A stretch of 64,000 nucleotides of DNA, taken from assembly GCF_016793595.1 (NCBI RefSeq), contig NZ_JAEULY010000014.1, positions 1 to 64,000 on the forward strand. The letters are read 5' to 3'. Below, in pieces: positions 1 to 7,657 of this stretch. A program made the position numbers and the translations under genes. Within the stretch, counting starts at the first letter, position 1. Every line of letters starts with the position of its first letter. Below the pieces are notes generated by a model. It worked only from the letters and a program-made list of their open reading frames with translations. It was not told where the DNA came from and did no database searches. Source of the stretch: Phreatobacter sp. Lineage in GTDB: Bacteria > Pseudomonadota > Alphaproteobacteria > Rhizobiales > Phreatobacteraceae.

Positions 1-15
1 GAAGGAGACCCCGCC

Positions 16-699
16 ATGAAGGGTCGTCCCGCCCCCTCGCGTGTCGTGCTGATCGACGGCCGGCTGCTGCCGGAAGCGCTCGGCGTGGCGATGATTGAGG
101 CCGTCGTCCGCGGCTTCTACGCCGAGATCCGCGCAGACGACCTGCTGGGGCCGGTGTTCAACGGCGCCATCGCCGACGCGGATTGGCCTCGGCACCTCGC
201 TCGCATGTGCGATTTCTGGTCAGCCACCCTGCTGCGAACGGGTCGCTACGCTGGGCGGCCGCTTCCGCCGCATCTTTCCTTGCCAGGGCTCGGCGAGGCA
301 CATTTCCGGCGCTGGCTCGCACTGTTCAGGGCGGCGGTGCAGCAGCTTTGTCCGCCGGATGTCGCAGTCCTCTTCATGGACCGGGCGCTGCGCATCGCCC
401 ATTCCTTCCGGCTCGCCATCGCTTTCCACCACAACGAGGATTCGCTCGCGGTGCGGCCGATCCTCGAGGAAAGCCTGTGGGGCGGCGGGCCCTCATGCCC
501 CCTCGCGCGACCGCAGCAGCATCGGGCCGTAGCACGCCGCGAACCCCAAGAAAGCCACGACCCACGCGCCGCCCGCCGCGCCGAGGAGCATCATCGTGTG
601 CGCGGGCGCGAAAGCCGCGGCCATGCGCAGGACCGCCGCGAGAAAAGCAGCAACGTATATCAGGACCGTGGCGGGAGGCGCGGTGAGGGGGCGTCCTGA
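16..699 (+). CDS. Group III truncated haemoglobin with read-through tail
   Basis: The first ~150 residues look like a group III truncated haemoglobin, a small haem protein usually tied to NO or oxygen chemistry in the cytoplasm. Seen: an early aromatic pair in the B helix (GFY near residue 35), the MCDFWSATLL segment, and PGLGEAHFRRW, which carries the likely proximal histidine. The start has a strong AAGGAG Shine-Dalgarno at positions 2-7. Family members end near 130-150 residues, but this frame stays open to 227. The last ~70 residues are Arg/Ala/Glu-rich and lie antisense to the 3' end of nnrS, so they are probably a lost-stop tail. Convergent with nnrS, which supports an NO-related role. 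Confidence 0.8.
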   Translation: MKGRPAPSRVVLIDGRLLPEALGVAMIEAVVRGFYAEIRADDLLGPVFNGAIADADWPRHLARMCDFWSATLLRTGRYAGRPLPPHLSLPGLGEAHFRRWLALFRAAVQQLCPPDVAVLFMDRALRIAHSFRLAIAFHHNEDSLAVRPILEESLWGGGPSCPLARPQQHRAVARREPQESHDPRAARRAEEHHRVRGRESRGHAQDRREKSSNVYQDRGGRRGEGAS

Positions 700-1695
700 A
701 TGACCCCGGCTGGCGCGGGTCATGACCGCCAGCGTCATTAGCCCGGTGGCGCCGGCGGTCCAAGCGTGCAGGCCAGCCGAACGCGCTCCATCGTCCGCCA
801 TCAGCAGCGCATATCCCGACAGCCAGAATCCCACCGGCACGAAGGCGAAGGCCACGTGCAGGACGGTGATCAGCGGCTCGGCGAGCGTTCGGTCGCCGGC
901 CCACCGGATGAGCCGCACCACCTGGAGGATGCCAGAGGCGAGCAGCAGCAGACCTGTCGGCTGCTCTATGGCCGGATGGAGGGGCGCGGCCGCCCAGCCC
1001 GCCAGGGCCAGCGCCGCGACCATCATGGCAATCAGGTCGAAGCGGCCGAAGGGCACGGGCTGGCGGCCGGGATTTTCCCGCTTCAGCCAGTTGGTGGTGA
1101 AGCTCGGAACGATCCTGCCGCCGACGATCATGATCAGCATGAGCGTCGCGCCGATCGCGATCCGGTCGCTGACGAGAGGGCGGCCGTAGCGCCAGATTTC
1201 ATGGTGGAACAGCGCCTGCGCCAGCCCGAGCACCACGACGCCGGTCAGAACCTTGAGGTTTCGCCAGTTCCGTCCGGCGACGATCTCCCGTGCGATGACG
1301 CCGGCAAGGGCAACGGGAAAGAACAGCGTGAGTGCGGCAAGGCTCAGGGGATCGACGAAGCTCGACAGAACGACGGAAAGACGCCCCACCAGCCAGAGAC
1401 CGAACAACCCGATGAGCGGCCGGCCGACCACGGGCAGCCGCCCCGTCCAGTTCGGCACCGCCGTCAGCAGGAAGCCGGCAACGATGGCCGGCACGTAGCC
1501 GAACAGCAGTTCATGGGTGTGCCAGGCAACCGGCGGCAGCGCGCTTGGAATGGCGATCAGGCCCAGAAACCACGGCACCCACAGAAGGATCAGCAGGGCC
1601 GCGAGTACCGCCCCGAAAGAGAAGAACGGACGGAAGCCGTAGCTGAACAGGACCGGCCCGCGCCAGGATCGCTGGAGTTCCATCGTGGTGGCCAT
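493..1695 (-). CDS. nnrS: NnrS family haem-copper membrane protein
   Basis: A 400-residue polytopic membrane protein of the NnrS family, which is linked to NO tolerance and found with denitrification genes. Seen: the N-terminal FSYGFRPFF motif, the AWHTHELLFGY segment with conserved histidines, and about twelve hydrophobic segments. An open frame continues upstream to 1980, but the MATTMELQ start at 1695 matches the family N-terminus. A perfect FNR-type box lies 73 bp upstream of that start. A second NnrS-family gene lies directly upstream. The 3' end overlaps the convergent globin frame by about 200 bp. Confidence 0.9.
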   Translation of the reverse strand: MATTMELQRSWRGPVLFSYGFRPFFSFGAVLAALLILLWVPWFLGLIAIPSALPPVAWHTHELLFGYVPAIVAGFLLTAVPNWTGRLPVVGRPLIGLFGLWLVGRLSVVLSSFVDPLSLAALTLFFPVALAGVIAREIVAGRNWRNLKVLTGVVVLGLAQALFHHEIWRYGRPLVSDRIAIGATLMLIMIVGGRIVPSFTTNWLKRENPGRQPVPFGRFDLIAMMVAALALAGWAAAPLHPAIEQPTGLLLLASGILQVVRLIRWAGDRTLAEPLITVLHVAFAFVPVGFWLSGYALLMADDGARSAGLHAWTAGATGLMTLAVMTRASRGHSGRPLTAPPATVLIYVAAFLAAVLRMAAAFAPAHTMMLLGAAGGAWVVAFLGFAACYGPMLLRSREGA

Positions 1696-1767
1696 GGCGC
1701 GTCTCTCGGTTCCGTACCGTGGGGGTGGTCCGCGCATCCTTGATCGCTTGGAAACGCAGCCATGAAA

Positions 1768-1781
1768 TTGACGAACGTCAA
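1768..1781. promoter_or_regulatory. FNR/NnrR-type box upstream of nnrS
   Basis: TTGACGAACGTCAA is a perfect inverted repeat TTGAC-N4-GTCAA, the form bound by CRP/FNR-family regulators such as NnrR, DNR and FixK. It sits between the stop of the upstream NnrS-family gene and the nnrS start, 73 bp before the start. This suggests nnrS has its own NO- or oxygen-controlled promoter. Confidence 0.75.
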
Positions 1782-1831
1782 AAATACGAGGATGTGAGCC
1801 TTTGCAACCGGATGTCGCAGGGGACGGCGGA

Positions 1832-3049
1832 TCAGCATCGGCTGTCACCGAGCGTCGCCGGATCGGATAGCGCAGGCCAATAGGAAGCGAGCCACAGGAT
1901 GAAGGCCGCGGCCCATGCCAAGCTCGCCAGCCCGTGGGCCGTCGGGGCGGCGATGACAGCACCGAAATCGGGCGCGACACGCAAGCCGACCGCCGCGACC
2001 AGCATGGCGAGGGCGAGCCGCGTCATCCGGCTGAGGCCGAGCGGCTGATGCGTATGGAGCAGCCCGGCAATGGCGAAGACCGCCAGAACCCCGAGCCCAA
2101 GTCCCCCCATCAGCGCGACATGCAGGCCGGTCGTCTCCGGCAGACCCGTCCTGAGCCGTGCCGCGCCGACGAGAAGCAGTCCGATCCCGGCCAGAGCGCT
2201 GGATCCGCCGAGCGCCAGAATCTCGCCCCGAAAGAACGATCGGCCGACGAAGGCCTCTGCCGTGCGGTCGAGAAAGGCGGCACCGGCGGCGATCGCCAGA
2301 TAAGCCCGCGCCGTCTCGGAAAGCCCCGCGAGATCGCCGGCCATCATGACCGCGACCAGTCCGGCTGCCAGATTGAGCCGGCCGGGATGCGGCCGGAACG
2401 GTGACGTCGTCTCGCTCGGGTCGAGAACGAGGTTCGTGATCGGCACCGAAATGCGGGCGAGGACCAGCGACAGAAGGGCGAGCAAGGCAAAACCGCTCTG
2501 CCGGAGCGCCCCCTGGGCGAGGCCGACATCGCCGGAGAGGAATCCGTACCGAGTCACCGCTTCGGCCATGGTCAGCGCGGCGATCCAGAACAGGAAGGCG
2601 AGGAGTCGCGTCGTGCGCCGACACCAGGACACGCGCGCGACGAACAGGACGAGCCCGCAAAGCCAGGCAAGGTCGAGCACCGCCGCCACCGCCCCAGCGA
2701 CATCCGCACCGGCGAAGCCAACGATTCGCCCACCGGCCCAGAGCGTCGCCAGCACGAAGAGCGGTCGTCCGCGCGGGCGCGGTGTGTCCGTCCATTCGGG
2801 AACGGCGGTCGTGATGAAGCCGATCAGCGCACCGCCGAACGTACCGATGAGCATCTCGTGGGCATGCCACAGGGACGGCGGCACCTCGCGCGCCAGCGGC
2901 AGGTCGTAGCCATGGACAACGACCCACAGGAAGGGCCAGAGCGCGGCATGAACCGCGGCGAGAGGGAAGAACAGCCTGAGACCCTCGTCGCCGAGCACGC
3001 CAAGCGTCCGCCCTATGCGGCCGGGAGTGGGGGAGGAGGTACCGGTCAC
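1832..3049 (-). CDS. Second NnrS family membrane protein
   Basis: A 405-residue polytopic membrane protein that is divergent in sequence from the next gene but has the same plan: LRLFFPLAAVHAALWPF at the N-terminus, SLWHAHEMLIGTFGGAL, AVPEWT (cf. AVPNWT in the neighbour) and late LLHTHQPLG histidines. About twelve hydrophobic segments are visible. Its start overlaps the stop of the ABC ATPase gene (ATGA), so it is co-translated as the last gene of the ABC/TonB operon. The role in NO tolerance is inferred from the family; two paralogues side by side may have different partners. Confidence 0.8.
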   Translation of the reverse strand: MTGTSSPTPGRIGRTLGVLGDEGLRLFFPLAAVHAALWPFLWVVVHGYDLPLAREVPPSLWHAHEMLIGTFGGALIGFITTAVPEWTDTPRPRGRPLFVLATLWAGGRIVGFAGADVAGAVAAVLDLAWLCGLVLFVARVSWCRRTTRLLAFLFWIAALTMAEAVTRYGFLSGDVGLAQGALRQSGFALLALLSLVLARISVPITNLVLDPSETTSPFRPHPGRLNLAAGLVAVMMAGDLAGLSETARAYLAIAAGAAFLDRTAEAFVGRSFFRGEILALGGSSALAGIGLLLVGAARLRTGLPETTGLHVALMGGLGLGVLAVFAIAGLLHTHQPLGLSRMTRLALAMLVAAVGLRVAPDFGAVIAAPTAHGLASLAWAAAFILWLASYWPALSDPATLGDSRC

Positions 3050-3813
3050 GCCGTCAGCCGCTCGTCGATGTCGTGGATGTGCCGGAAGAGAAGGTCCTCC
3101 CGCAGGAAGCCACTGGTCAGCGCGAAGACGGCCGCGTCGTCCCGCTCGCCCGGCGCGCCGGGCAGCCGGCGCTCGCCGGTGACGCCCTGCCCGCGTGCGT
3201 CGAGCACGACGATGCGGTGGGCGATCCGCGTCGCCTCGGCGAGGTCGTGGGTCACGAACAGCGCACCGAACCGGGCATTGCGCCCCGCATCGATCACCAG
3301 ATCCTGCATGCGCCGCTTCAGCGCCACGTCGAGCGCGGTGAACGGCTCGTCGAAATAGATGAAATCGGGATCGGTGACGAGGGCGCGGGCGATGGCCGTG
3401 CGCTGGCGCATGCCGCCCGACAGCTCGACCGGATATTTGTCGAGGTCTTCGGCGGCAAGCGCGACACGGCTGGCCGCGGCCTCCACCTGGTCGCGGCGCT
3501 CCGCGCGGGACAGACCTGCCACGCGCAAGGGGTAGGCGATGTTCTCACGCGCCGTCGCCCAGGGCATGAGGCGCGTCTCCTGGAACACCATGCCGTGGCG
3601 GCGATAGCGGCGTTCCACCGTTCCGCGCACATGGTCGACGATGCCCGCCGCGATATGGACGAGCGTCGACTTTCCACATCCGGACGGACCTACCAGCGCG
3701 ACGATCTCGCCCTGTCCGACCACGAGGTCGACCGCATCGACCACGCGCCGGCCGAAATAGGAGTGGCCTACGCCGGCCATGGCGAGGGCCGGCGGGAAAA
3801 CAGCCTCGGTCAT
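3046..3813 (-). CDS. ABC transporter ATP-binding protein (SsuB/TauB type)
   Basis: Cytoplasmic ATPase of an uptake system for nitrate-, sulfonate- or taurine-like or other small anions. Seen: Walker A GPSGCGKST, Q-loop VFQETRLMPW, signature LSGGMRQRTAIARAL, Walker B FIYFDEPFTALD and the switch histidine in FVTHDLAEA. The ATG at 3813 overlaps the permease stop as ATGA and is preferred over the in-frame ATG at 3828. It is followed by an overlapping NnrS-family gene, an unusual last gene for such a transporter. The substrate is unknown. Confidence 0.85.
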   Translation of the reverse strand: MTEAVFPPALAMAGVGHSYFGRRVVDAVDLVVGQGEIVALVGPSGCGKSTLVHIAAGIVDHVRGTVERRYRRHGMVFQETRLMPWATARENIAYPLRVAGLSRAERRDQVEAAASRVALAAEDLDKYPVELSGGMRQRTAIARALVTDPDFIYFDEPFTALDVALKRRMQDLVIDAGRNARFGALFVTHDLAEATRIAHRIVVLDARGQGVTGERRLPGAPGERDDAAVFALTSGFLREDLLFRHIHDIDERLTA

Positions 3814-4613
3814 CGCTTGACGCCCCATGGCCGCGCGGCTTCCCGCCAGCGCTCGAATTCGGATCGGATCGGGTGGACGAGACCGTATTCGACGGCAATC
3901 AGCGCGGTGACCGCGATCATCACCCAGGCCAGCGCCGCCGCGACATCGAGGCTGGCGCGCGCCGAGGCCAGAGCGCCGCCGACGCCGCCGGTATTGGCGA
4001 GCAATTCCGCCATGACCGCCACCTTGAAGGCCGTACCGAGGGCCACCGCGAGCGCCGGGAACAGATGGTCAGCGACATGGCGCAGGCCCAGCGTCAGGAG
4101 CCGCCGCAAGGGTCCGGCGCCGAACGCCCGGGCCATGTCGTCGAGGCCGCGGTCGCGCGTCGCGACTCCTTCGGCGACGCCGAGGAAGACGACAGGGGCG
4201 CTAGCTACCGTCACCGTCGCCACCACCGTGCCGTCGGTCGAACCGAACCAGATCATGGCGAGAACGATCCAGGCGATCGGCGGAACGCCGAGCAGCACGG
4301 TCAGCAGCGGCCTGGCGAGCCGCTGGCCGGCAGGGGAGTAGCCTGCGGCGAGCCCCGCCGCCGCGCCGATGAACGCGGCTGTTGCGAACCCCTCGACCGC
4401 GCGCAGGACCGTGACGCCGGCGATCCGCCAGTTGCCGGTATCCGACAGAAGCGCCATCCCCGCTCGCAGCGTCGCCGCCGGCGCCGGGAGAATGAAGTCG
4501 CCATAGGTCTCGTGACCCGCCTGCCAGAGGGCGGCCAGCAGCGACAGAGCGGCAAGTCCGGCCCAGCCCGACCACAGGAACAGGCCGAGCTGGCCGAAGC
4601 GGGCGGCGAGCAT
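3810..4613 (-). CDS. ABC transporter permease (SsuC/TauC type)
   Basis: About 267 residues with six likely membrane helices. The EAA-type loop is visible as GVAEGVATRDRGLDDMARAFGA, the segment that docks the ATPase. The ATG at 4613 is used here; GTG codons at 4616 and 4622 are alternatives, the latter overlapping the stop of the binding-protein gene. An open frame runs further upstream, but its residues are non-hydrophobic and antisense to the previous gene. It partners the preceding binding protein and following ATPase. Confidence 0.85.
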   Translation of the reverse strand: MLAARFGQLGLFLWSGWAGLAALSLLAALWQAGHETYGDFILPAPAATLRAGMALLSDTGNWRIAGVTVLRAVEGFATAAFIGAAAGLAAGYSPAGQRLARPLLTVLLGVPPIAWIVLAMIWFGSTDGTVVATVTVASAPVVFLGVAEGVATRDRGLDDMARAFGAGPLRRLLTLGLRHVADHLFPALAVALGTAFKVAVMAELLANTGGVGGALASARASLDVAAALAWVMIAVTALIAVEYGLVHPIRSEFERWREAARPWGVKR

Positions 4614-4618
4614 CACCG

Positions 4619-5623
4619 TCACCAGTAGAACGCCGCGTCCGGCAGTCTCCCGCCGATCAGCGCGGGATTTCCGTCCGCGATGGTCCGGAACAGGGTCTCT
4701 AGCTGTGCGCGCGCAGCCGAGGCACGGATGGCGACGAGGTTCGAATGCTCGATGGAGGCCTCGACAACGGGCCATGGCATTTCGAGCGGCGCGGCGGCGC
4801 TGCCGGCGGCGCGAGCGGGCGCTGCGAGAACCTGCCGGGTGGTCCGCTCCAGAGCCGAATGAAGGGCTTCCACGAGGTCGGGCCGGTCGGCCATGAACCG
4901 CGCCGTCACCGCTAGACCTGCCTGCGGCAGGGTCGCCTCCGGCCCGGCGATCTGCCGGAAGGCGGTCTGGACATCGATCACGCGGCTGACGCGCTTGCCG
5001 GCGGCCTGCGCACGCACGATCGCGGCCGAGGCCGCCGGCTCCGGCACCAGAGCGGCGTCGATCCGCCCCGCGACCACGAGCTGGATCGCCTCGACCGGCG
5101 TGCCGGTCGTGTCGACCACGATGTCGCGACCCGCGGCGAGCCCCTCATGCGCCAGGATGCGATTGAGGATGAACTCCGGCGTGTCGTTCCGAAACGGCAC
5201 CGCAAGCCGCCGCCCCGACAGCGCCTTGAAGGATGTGAGCGAGGGATCGGCGGAGACTATGTGCAGCAGCCCGTTGGTCATCACATTCACGAGCCGCAGG
5301 CCGAAGCCCCGGTTGTGTAGGTTGGCGGCGGTCGTCGTGGGCATGACGACGGCCTGCATGGTGCCGGAGGTGAGGCCGGCCCGCATCTCGTCGGGATTGC
5401 GCCACGCGCGGAAGGTGACCTTGTCGGCGACATCTGAAAGCGCCCCGGCCGCAACGGCATGAGCCAGCGTAATCGAAGGCCCCGCAGGCGGCCCGTGCAG
5501 CACCAGTTCGCGCAAGGGAGCGGCACGCACCAGGCGGGGGGCCGCGAGGGCAGCTGCGCCGGCCAGCGCCAGGCGACGGCTCATGCCACCGGCAGGCCGG
5601 GACGATGACGAGGGAACAGTCAT
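4619..5623 (-). CDS. ABC substrate-binding protein (NMT1/SsuA-like, Tat-type leader)
   Basis: A 334-residue periplasmic binding protein. The N-terminus has a twin-arginine stretch (MSRRLALAGAAALAAPR) with a short hydrophobic core, so Tat export is plausible. The fold signatures include TTTAANLHNRG, SFKALSGRRLAVPF and GRIDAALVPEPAA, typical of NMT1/SsuA proteins. It begins 24 bp downstream of the TonB-receptor stop and precedes the matching permease. The ligand is unknown. The operon pairs an outer-membrane barrel, a periplasmic protein and an inner-membrane pump, so it should import one specific compound, apparently under an FNR-type box. Confidence 0.8.
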   Translation of the reverse strand: MTVPSSSSRPAGGMSRRLALAGAAALAAPRLVRAAPLRELVLHGPPAGPSITLAHAVAAGALSDVADKVTFRAWRNPDEMRAGLTSGTMQAVVMPTTTAANLHNRGFGLRLVNVMTNGLLHIVSADPSLTSFKALSGRRLAVPFRNDTPEFILNRILAHEGLAAGRDIVVDTTGTPVEAIQLVVAGRIDAALVPEPAASAAIVRAQAAGKRVSRVIDVQTAFRQIAGPEATLPQAGLAVTARFMADRPDLVEALHSALERTTRQVLAAPARAAGSAAAPLEMPWPVVEASIEHSNLVAIRASAARAQLETLFRTIADGNPALIGGRLPDAAFYW

Positions 5624-5647
5624 GGCGAGGGTCCTTTCCCGGCCGGT

Positions 5648-7585
5648 TCAGAAGCACACCAGCCCGCGCAGGTAGACGGAGCGGCCCGTGGCGGTCGGTG
5701 CATAGGTGAAGGGATCGTCGATATCGGTCCGCTCGATATGCTCGCGATAGGCGGTGTCGAGGATGTTCTCGACGCCGATCGTCAGGCGCACGTTCGGGCG
5801 CGACTTCCAGGTCAGCGCGGCGTCCAGCGTGGCGAAACCCGGCGTGCGCTGCTCGGAACCCACGAGGCCCGTGCCGTCGACGCCCGACCCCGCGCGGAAA
5901 TTGCCGTCGACGCGATCCTGCGTCGCGACGAGGCGCAGCCGTGTCTCGATCTCGATGGCCTGGGAAACCCAGCCGGCGCGCAGCTGCGCCTCGGCCGCCG
6001 GAATCTGTCCGATCGGCCGGTCATCGGTGAGATTCTGGCCGTAGGTCAGCCAGCCGTCCGCACCGAGCCAGATGCCGCTGGCGAAACGGTAGCGCACCTT
6101 GGCCTCGAGGCCCGCTATCGCTGCATCGACATTACGGAAGATGCCGACATTGTCCGCGCGCAGCACGCCGGGCTGGCCCCGCGTCCGATCCCACAGGATG
6201 AAGTCAGCAACGCGGTCGCCATAGGCACGCGCGACGAGTTCCCAGCCCCCGGAGCGCCAACCGAAGCCGACCTCGGCGAGATGGTGCTGCTCGGGCTTCA
6301 GCCCGGGATTGCCGATCCAGGTGCGATGGATCGGGCCGGGATTGAGGGTGCCGCCGGCCTGAGGCGTGAACGAGATGAAATAGCGCTCGCGCGGATCGGC
6401 GGTGCGCACGACGCGGCGAATTCCTGCATAGAGCCGGCCATCGGCTGCGATGTCCTGTTCAAGCCGCAGCATGCCGCCGAGATTGGCTTCGCTGGCTGAG
6501 CCGCCGCCCGCATAGCCATAGGTCGCGGCGAAGAGCTGCCGTGCGGTCGGCGTGGCGCCGAAGCCGGGCGTCGCATAACCGGTCTCGTCGATGCCCCCGA
6601 GACCCGCCGAGACGAGGTCGAGCCTTGCGCCGGCAAGGACGCGCCGGCCGCTGCCGAGATCGTAGCGCCCGTCGAGACTGGCGCCGTAGCTCGTCACCCT
6701 GCCGCCGGCGATGACCGGCGATTGCGGCGCAAGCAGCGGGCCTTGATAGCGTGTCGCGTCGCGCTGATCGGAGCGGAGGAACAGGACGAAGGTCCAGGCG
6801 AGCCGGTCCATCCGGCCGTCGAGTGCGAGGTCCGCAGCAAGAGCCTTGCGGTCGAAGCGGGCGAGCGTCGCCGCGCCGACCAGCGGGCGGCATGTGAAAT
6901 TGTCGTTCAGCCGGTCGACGTCCGTGTAGCTCGCCGAGAAGCGCAGGGACTGCAGATGCGGGTGCTCCAGTATCCGGAGGCCGCGCATTTGGACCGAGGT
7001 TGCGTCGAAGTAACGGGAATCGATCTGCGAGCCGCCATAGAGCGTGCCGCGTCTTTCGGCACGGGTCACGTCCAGCGAAATGAACGAGCCATCGGGCTGG
7101 GCGAACCCCGCGCCGGCCGAGTAGACCCGCCGCTCGTGGCCGAAGGCCACCCGGCTGCCGTCAGGCGCCGTATAGGAGCCCATGCGCTCGCCATAGACTG
7201 TGGCGCGCGCAAAGGCGCCGTCACGGAAGACGCTTCCCTGGGCAAGGCCATAGAGCGCTCTGCAGGCGCTGTTCCAGCCCGCCCCGATCGCGCCGTGGAC
7301 ACCCGGCCGCGGAAATGCCGGCTGGTCGGAGCCTTGGGGCAACAGCGTGCCCGCGGGGCCGCCGGACCACAGAGAGCACTGGGCGATGTCCGTGCGGAGC
7401 GGATTACGAAGGTCCGGCCCGCCAAGGGAATCGTAGATCGACACGGTGGCAGGTATCGGCAGCCGCGCGGTCGGCTCGCCGGCGTGTGCGTGCACTACCT
7501 GCGCTCCAGCGACCAGAATGGCGACAAAACTTAGGGTCGAGTGCGCCCCCTTCGCTTTCCTCGACTTGGCGGCAGGGCTGTTCAT
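5648..7585 (-). CDS. TonB-dependent receptor-like outer membrane barrel with little or no plug
   Basis: About 645 residues ending in a barrel with C-terminal phenylalanine (YLRGLVCF), the outer-membrane insertion signal. The late barrel motifs WIGNPGLKPEQHH and IGVENILDTAYREH are typical of TonB-dependent receptors, including copper receptors of the NosA/OprC kind. The ATG at 7585 begins a good Sec signal peptide ending VVHAHA; an open frame extends upstream to 7657 but covers regulatory sequence. Between the signal and the first barrel strands there are only ~80 residues, with two cysteines and no recognisable plug or TonB-box, against ~150 in ordinary receptors. First gene of the ABC/NnrS operon. 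Confidence 0.75.
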   Translation of the reverse strand: MNSPAAKSRKAKGAHSTLSFVAILVAGAQVVHAHAGEPTARLPIPATVSIYDSLGGPDLRNPLRTDIAQCSLWSGGPAGTLLPQGSDQPAFPRPGVHGAIGAGWNSACRALYGLAQGSVFRDGAFARATVYGERMGSYTAPDGSRVAFGHERRVYSAGAGFAQPDGSFISLDVTRAERRGTLYGGSQIDSRYFDATSVQMRGLRILEHPHLQSLRFSASYTDVDRLNDNFTCRPLVGAATLARFDRKALAADLALDGRMDRLAWTFVLFLRSDQRDATRYQGPLLAPQSPVIAGGRVTSYGASLDGRYDLGSGRRVLAGARLDLVSAGLGGIDETGYATPGFGATPTARQLFAATYGYAGGGSASEANLGGMLRLEQDIAADGRLYAGIRRVVRTADPRERYFISFTPQAGGTLNPGPIHRTWIGNPGLKPEQHHLAEVGFGWRSGGWELVARAYGDRVADFILWDRTRGQPGVLRADNVGIFRNVDAAIAGLEAKVRYRFASGIWLGADGWLTYGQNLTDDRPIGQIPAAEAQLRAGWVSQAIEIETRLRLVATQDRVDGNFRAGSGVDGTGLVGSEQRTPGFATLDAALTWKSRPNVRLTIGVENILDTAYREHIERTDIDDPFTYAPTATGRSVYLRGLVCF

Positions 7586-7600
7586 TGATTCGCTCACGAT

Positions 7601-7623
7601 AAGTTGACTTACATAGTCAACTT
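7601..7623. promoter_or_regulatory. Perfect inverted repeat upstream of the TonB-receptor gene
   Basis: AAGTTGACT-N5-AGTCAACTT, nine-base arms with five bases between, lies 16-38 bp upstream of the receptor start. Its half-sites resemble FNR half-sites, but the central spacing is seven (TTGAC-N7-GTCAA), so a standard FNR protein should not fit. It could be the operator of another dimeric regulator, for example a metal-responsive one, or an mRNA hairpin in the leader. Confidence 0.5.
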
Positions 7624-7643
7624 TGTTTTCCAAGGGATCAGCT

Positions 7644-7657
7644 TTGACGCAAATCAA
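7644..7657. promoter_or_regulatory. FNR/NnrR-type box upstream of the TonB-receptor operon
   Basis: TTGACGCAAATCAA is TTGAC-N4-ATCAA, a good match to the FNR/DNR/NnrR/FixK family (TTGAT-N4-ATCAA or TTGAC-N4-GTCAA). It lies about 58-72 bp upstream of the receptor start on the minus strand. Together with the box at 1768 it suggests that the receptor, the ABC system and both nnrS genes respond to NO or low oxygen. Confidence 0.65.

Noticed and set aside
7602..7622. TTGAC...GTCAA read as a second FNR box
   Set aside because: The spacing between half-sites is seven, not four, so it does not fit FNR-family dimers; kept as a separate inverted repeat.
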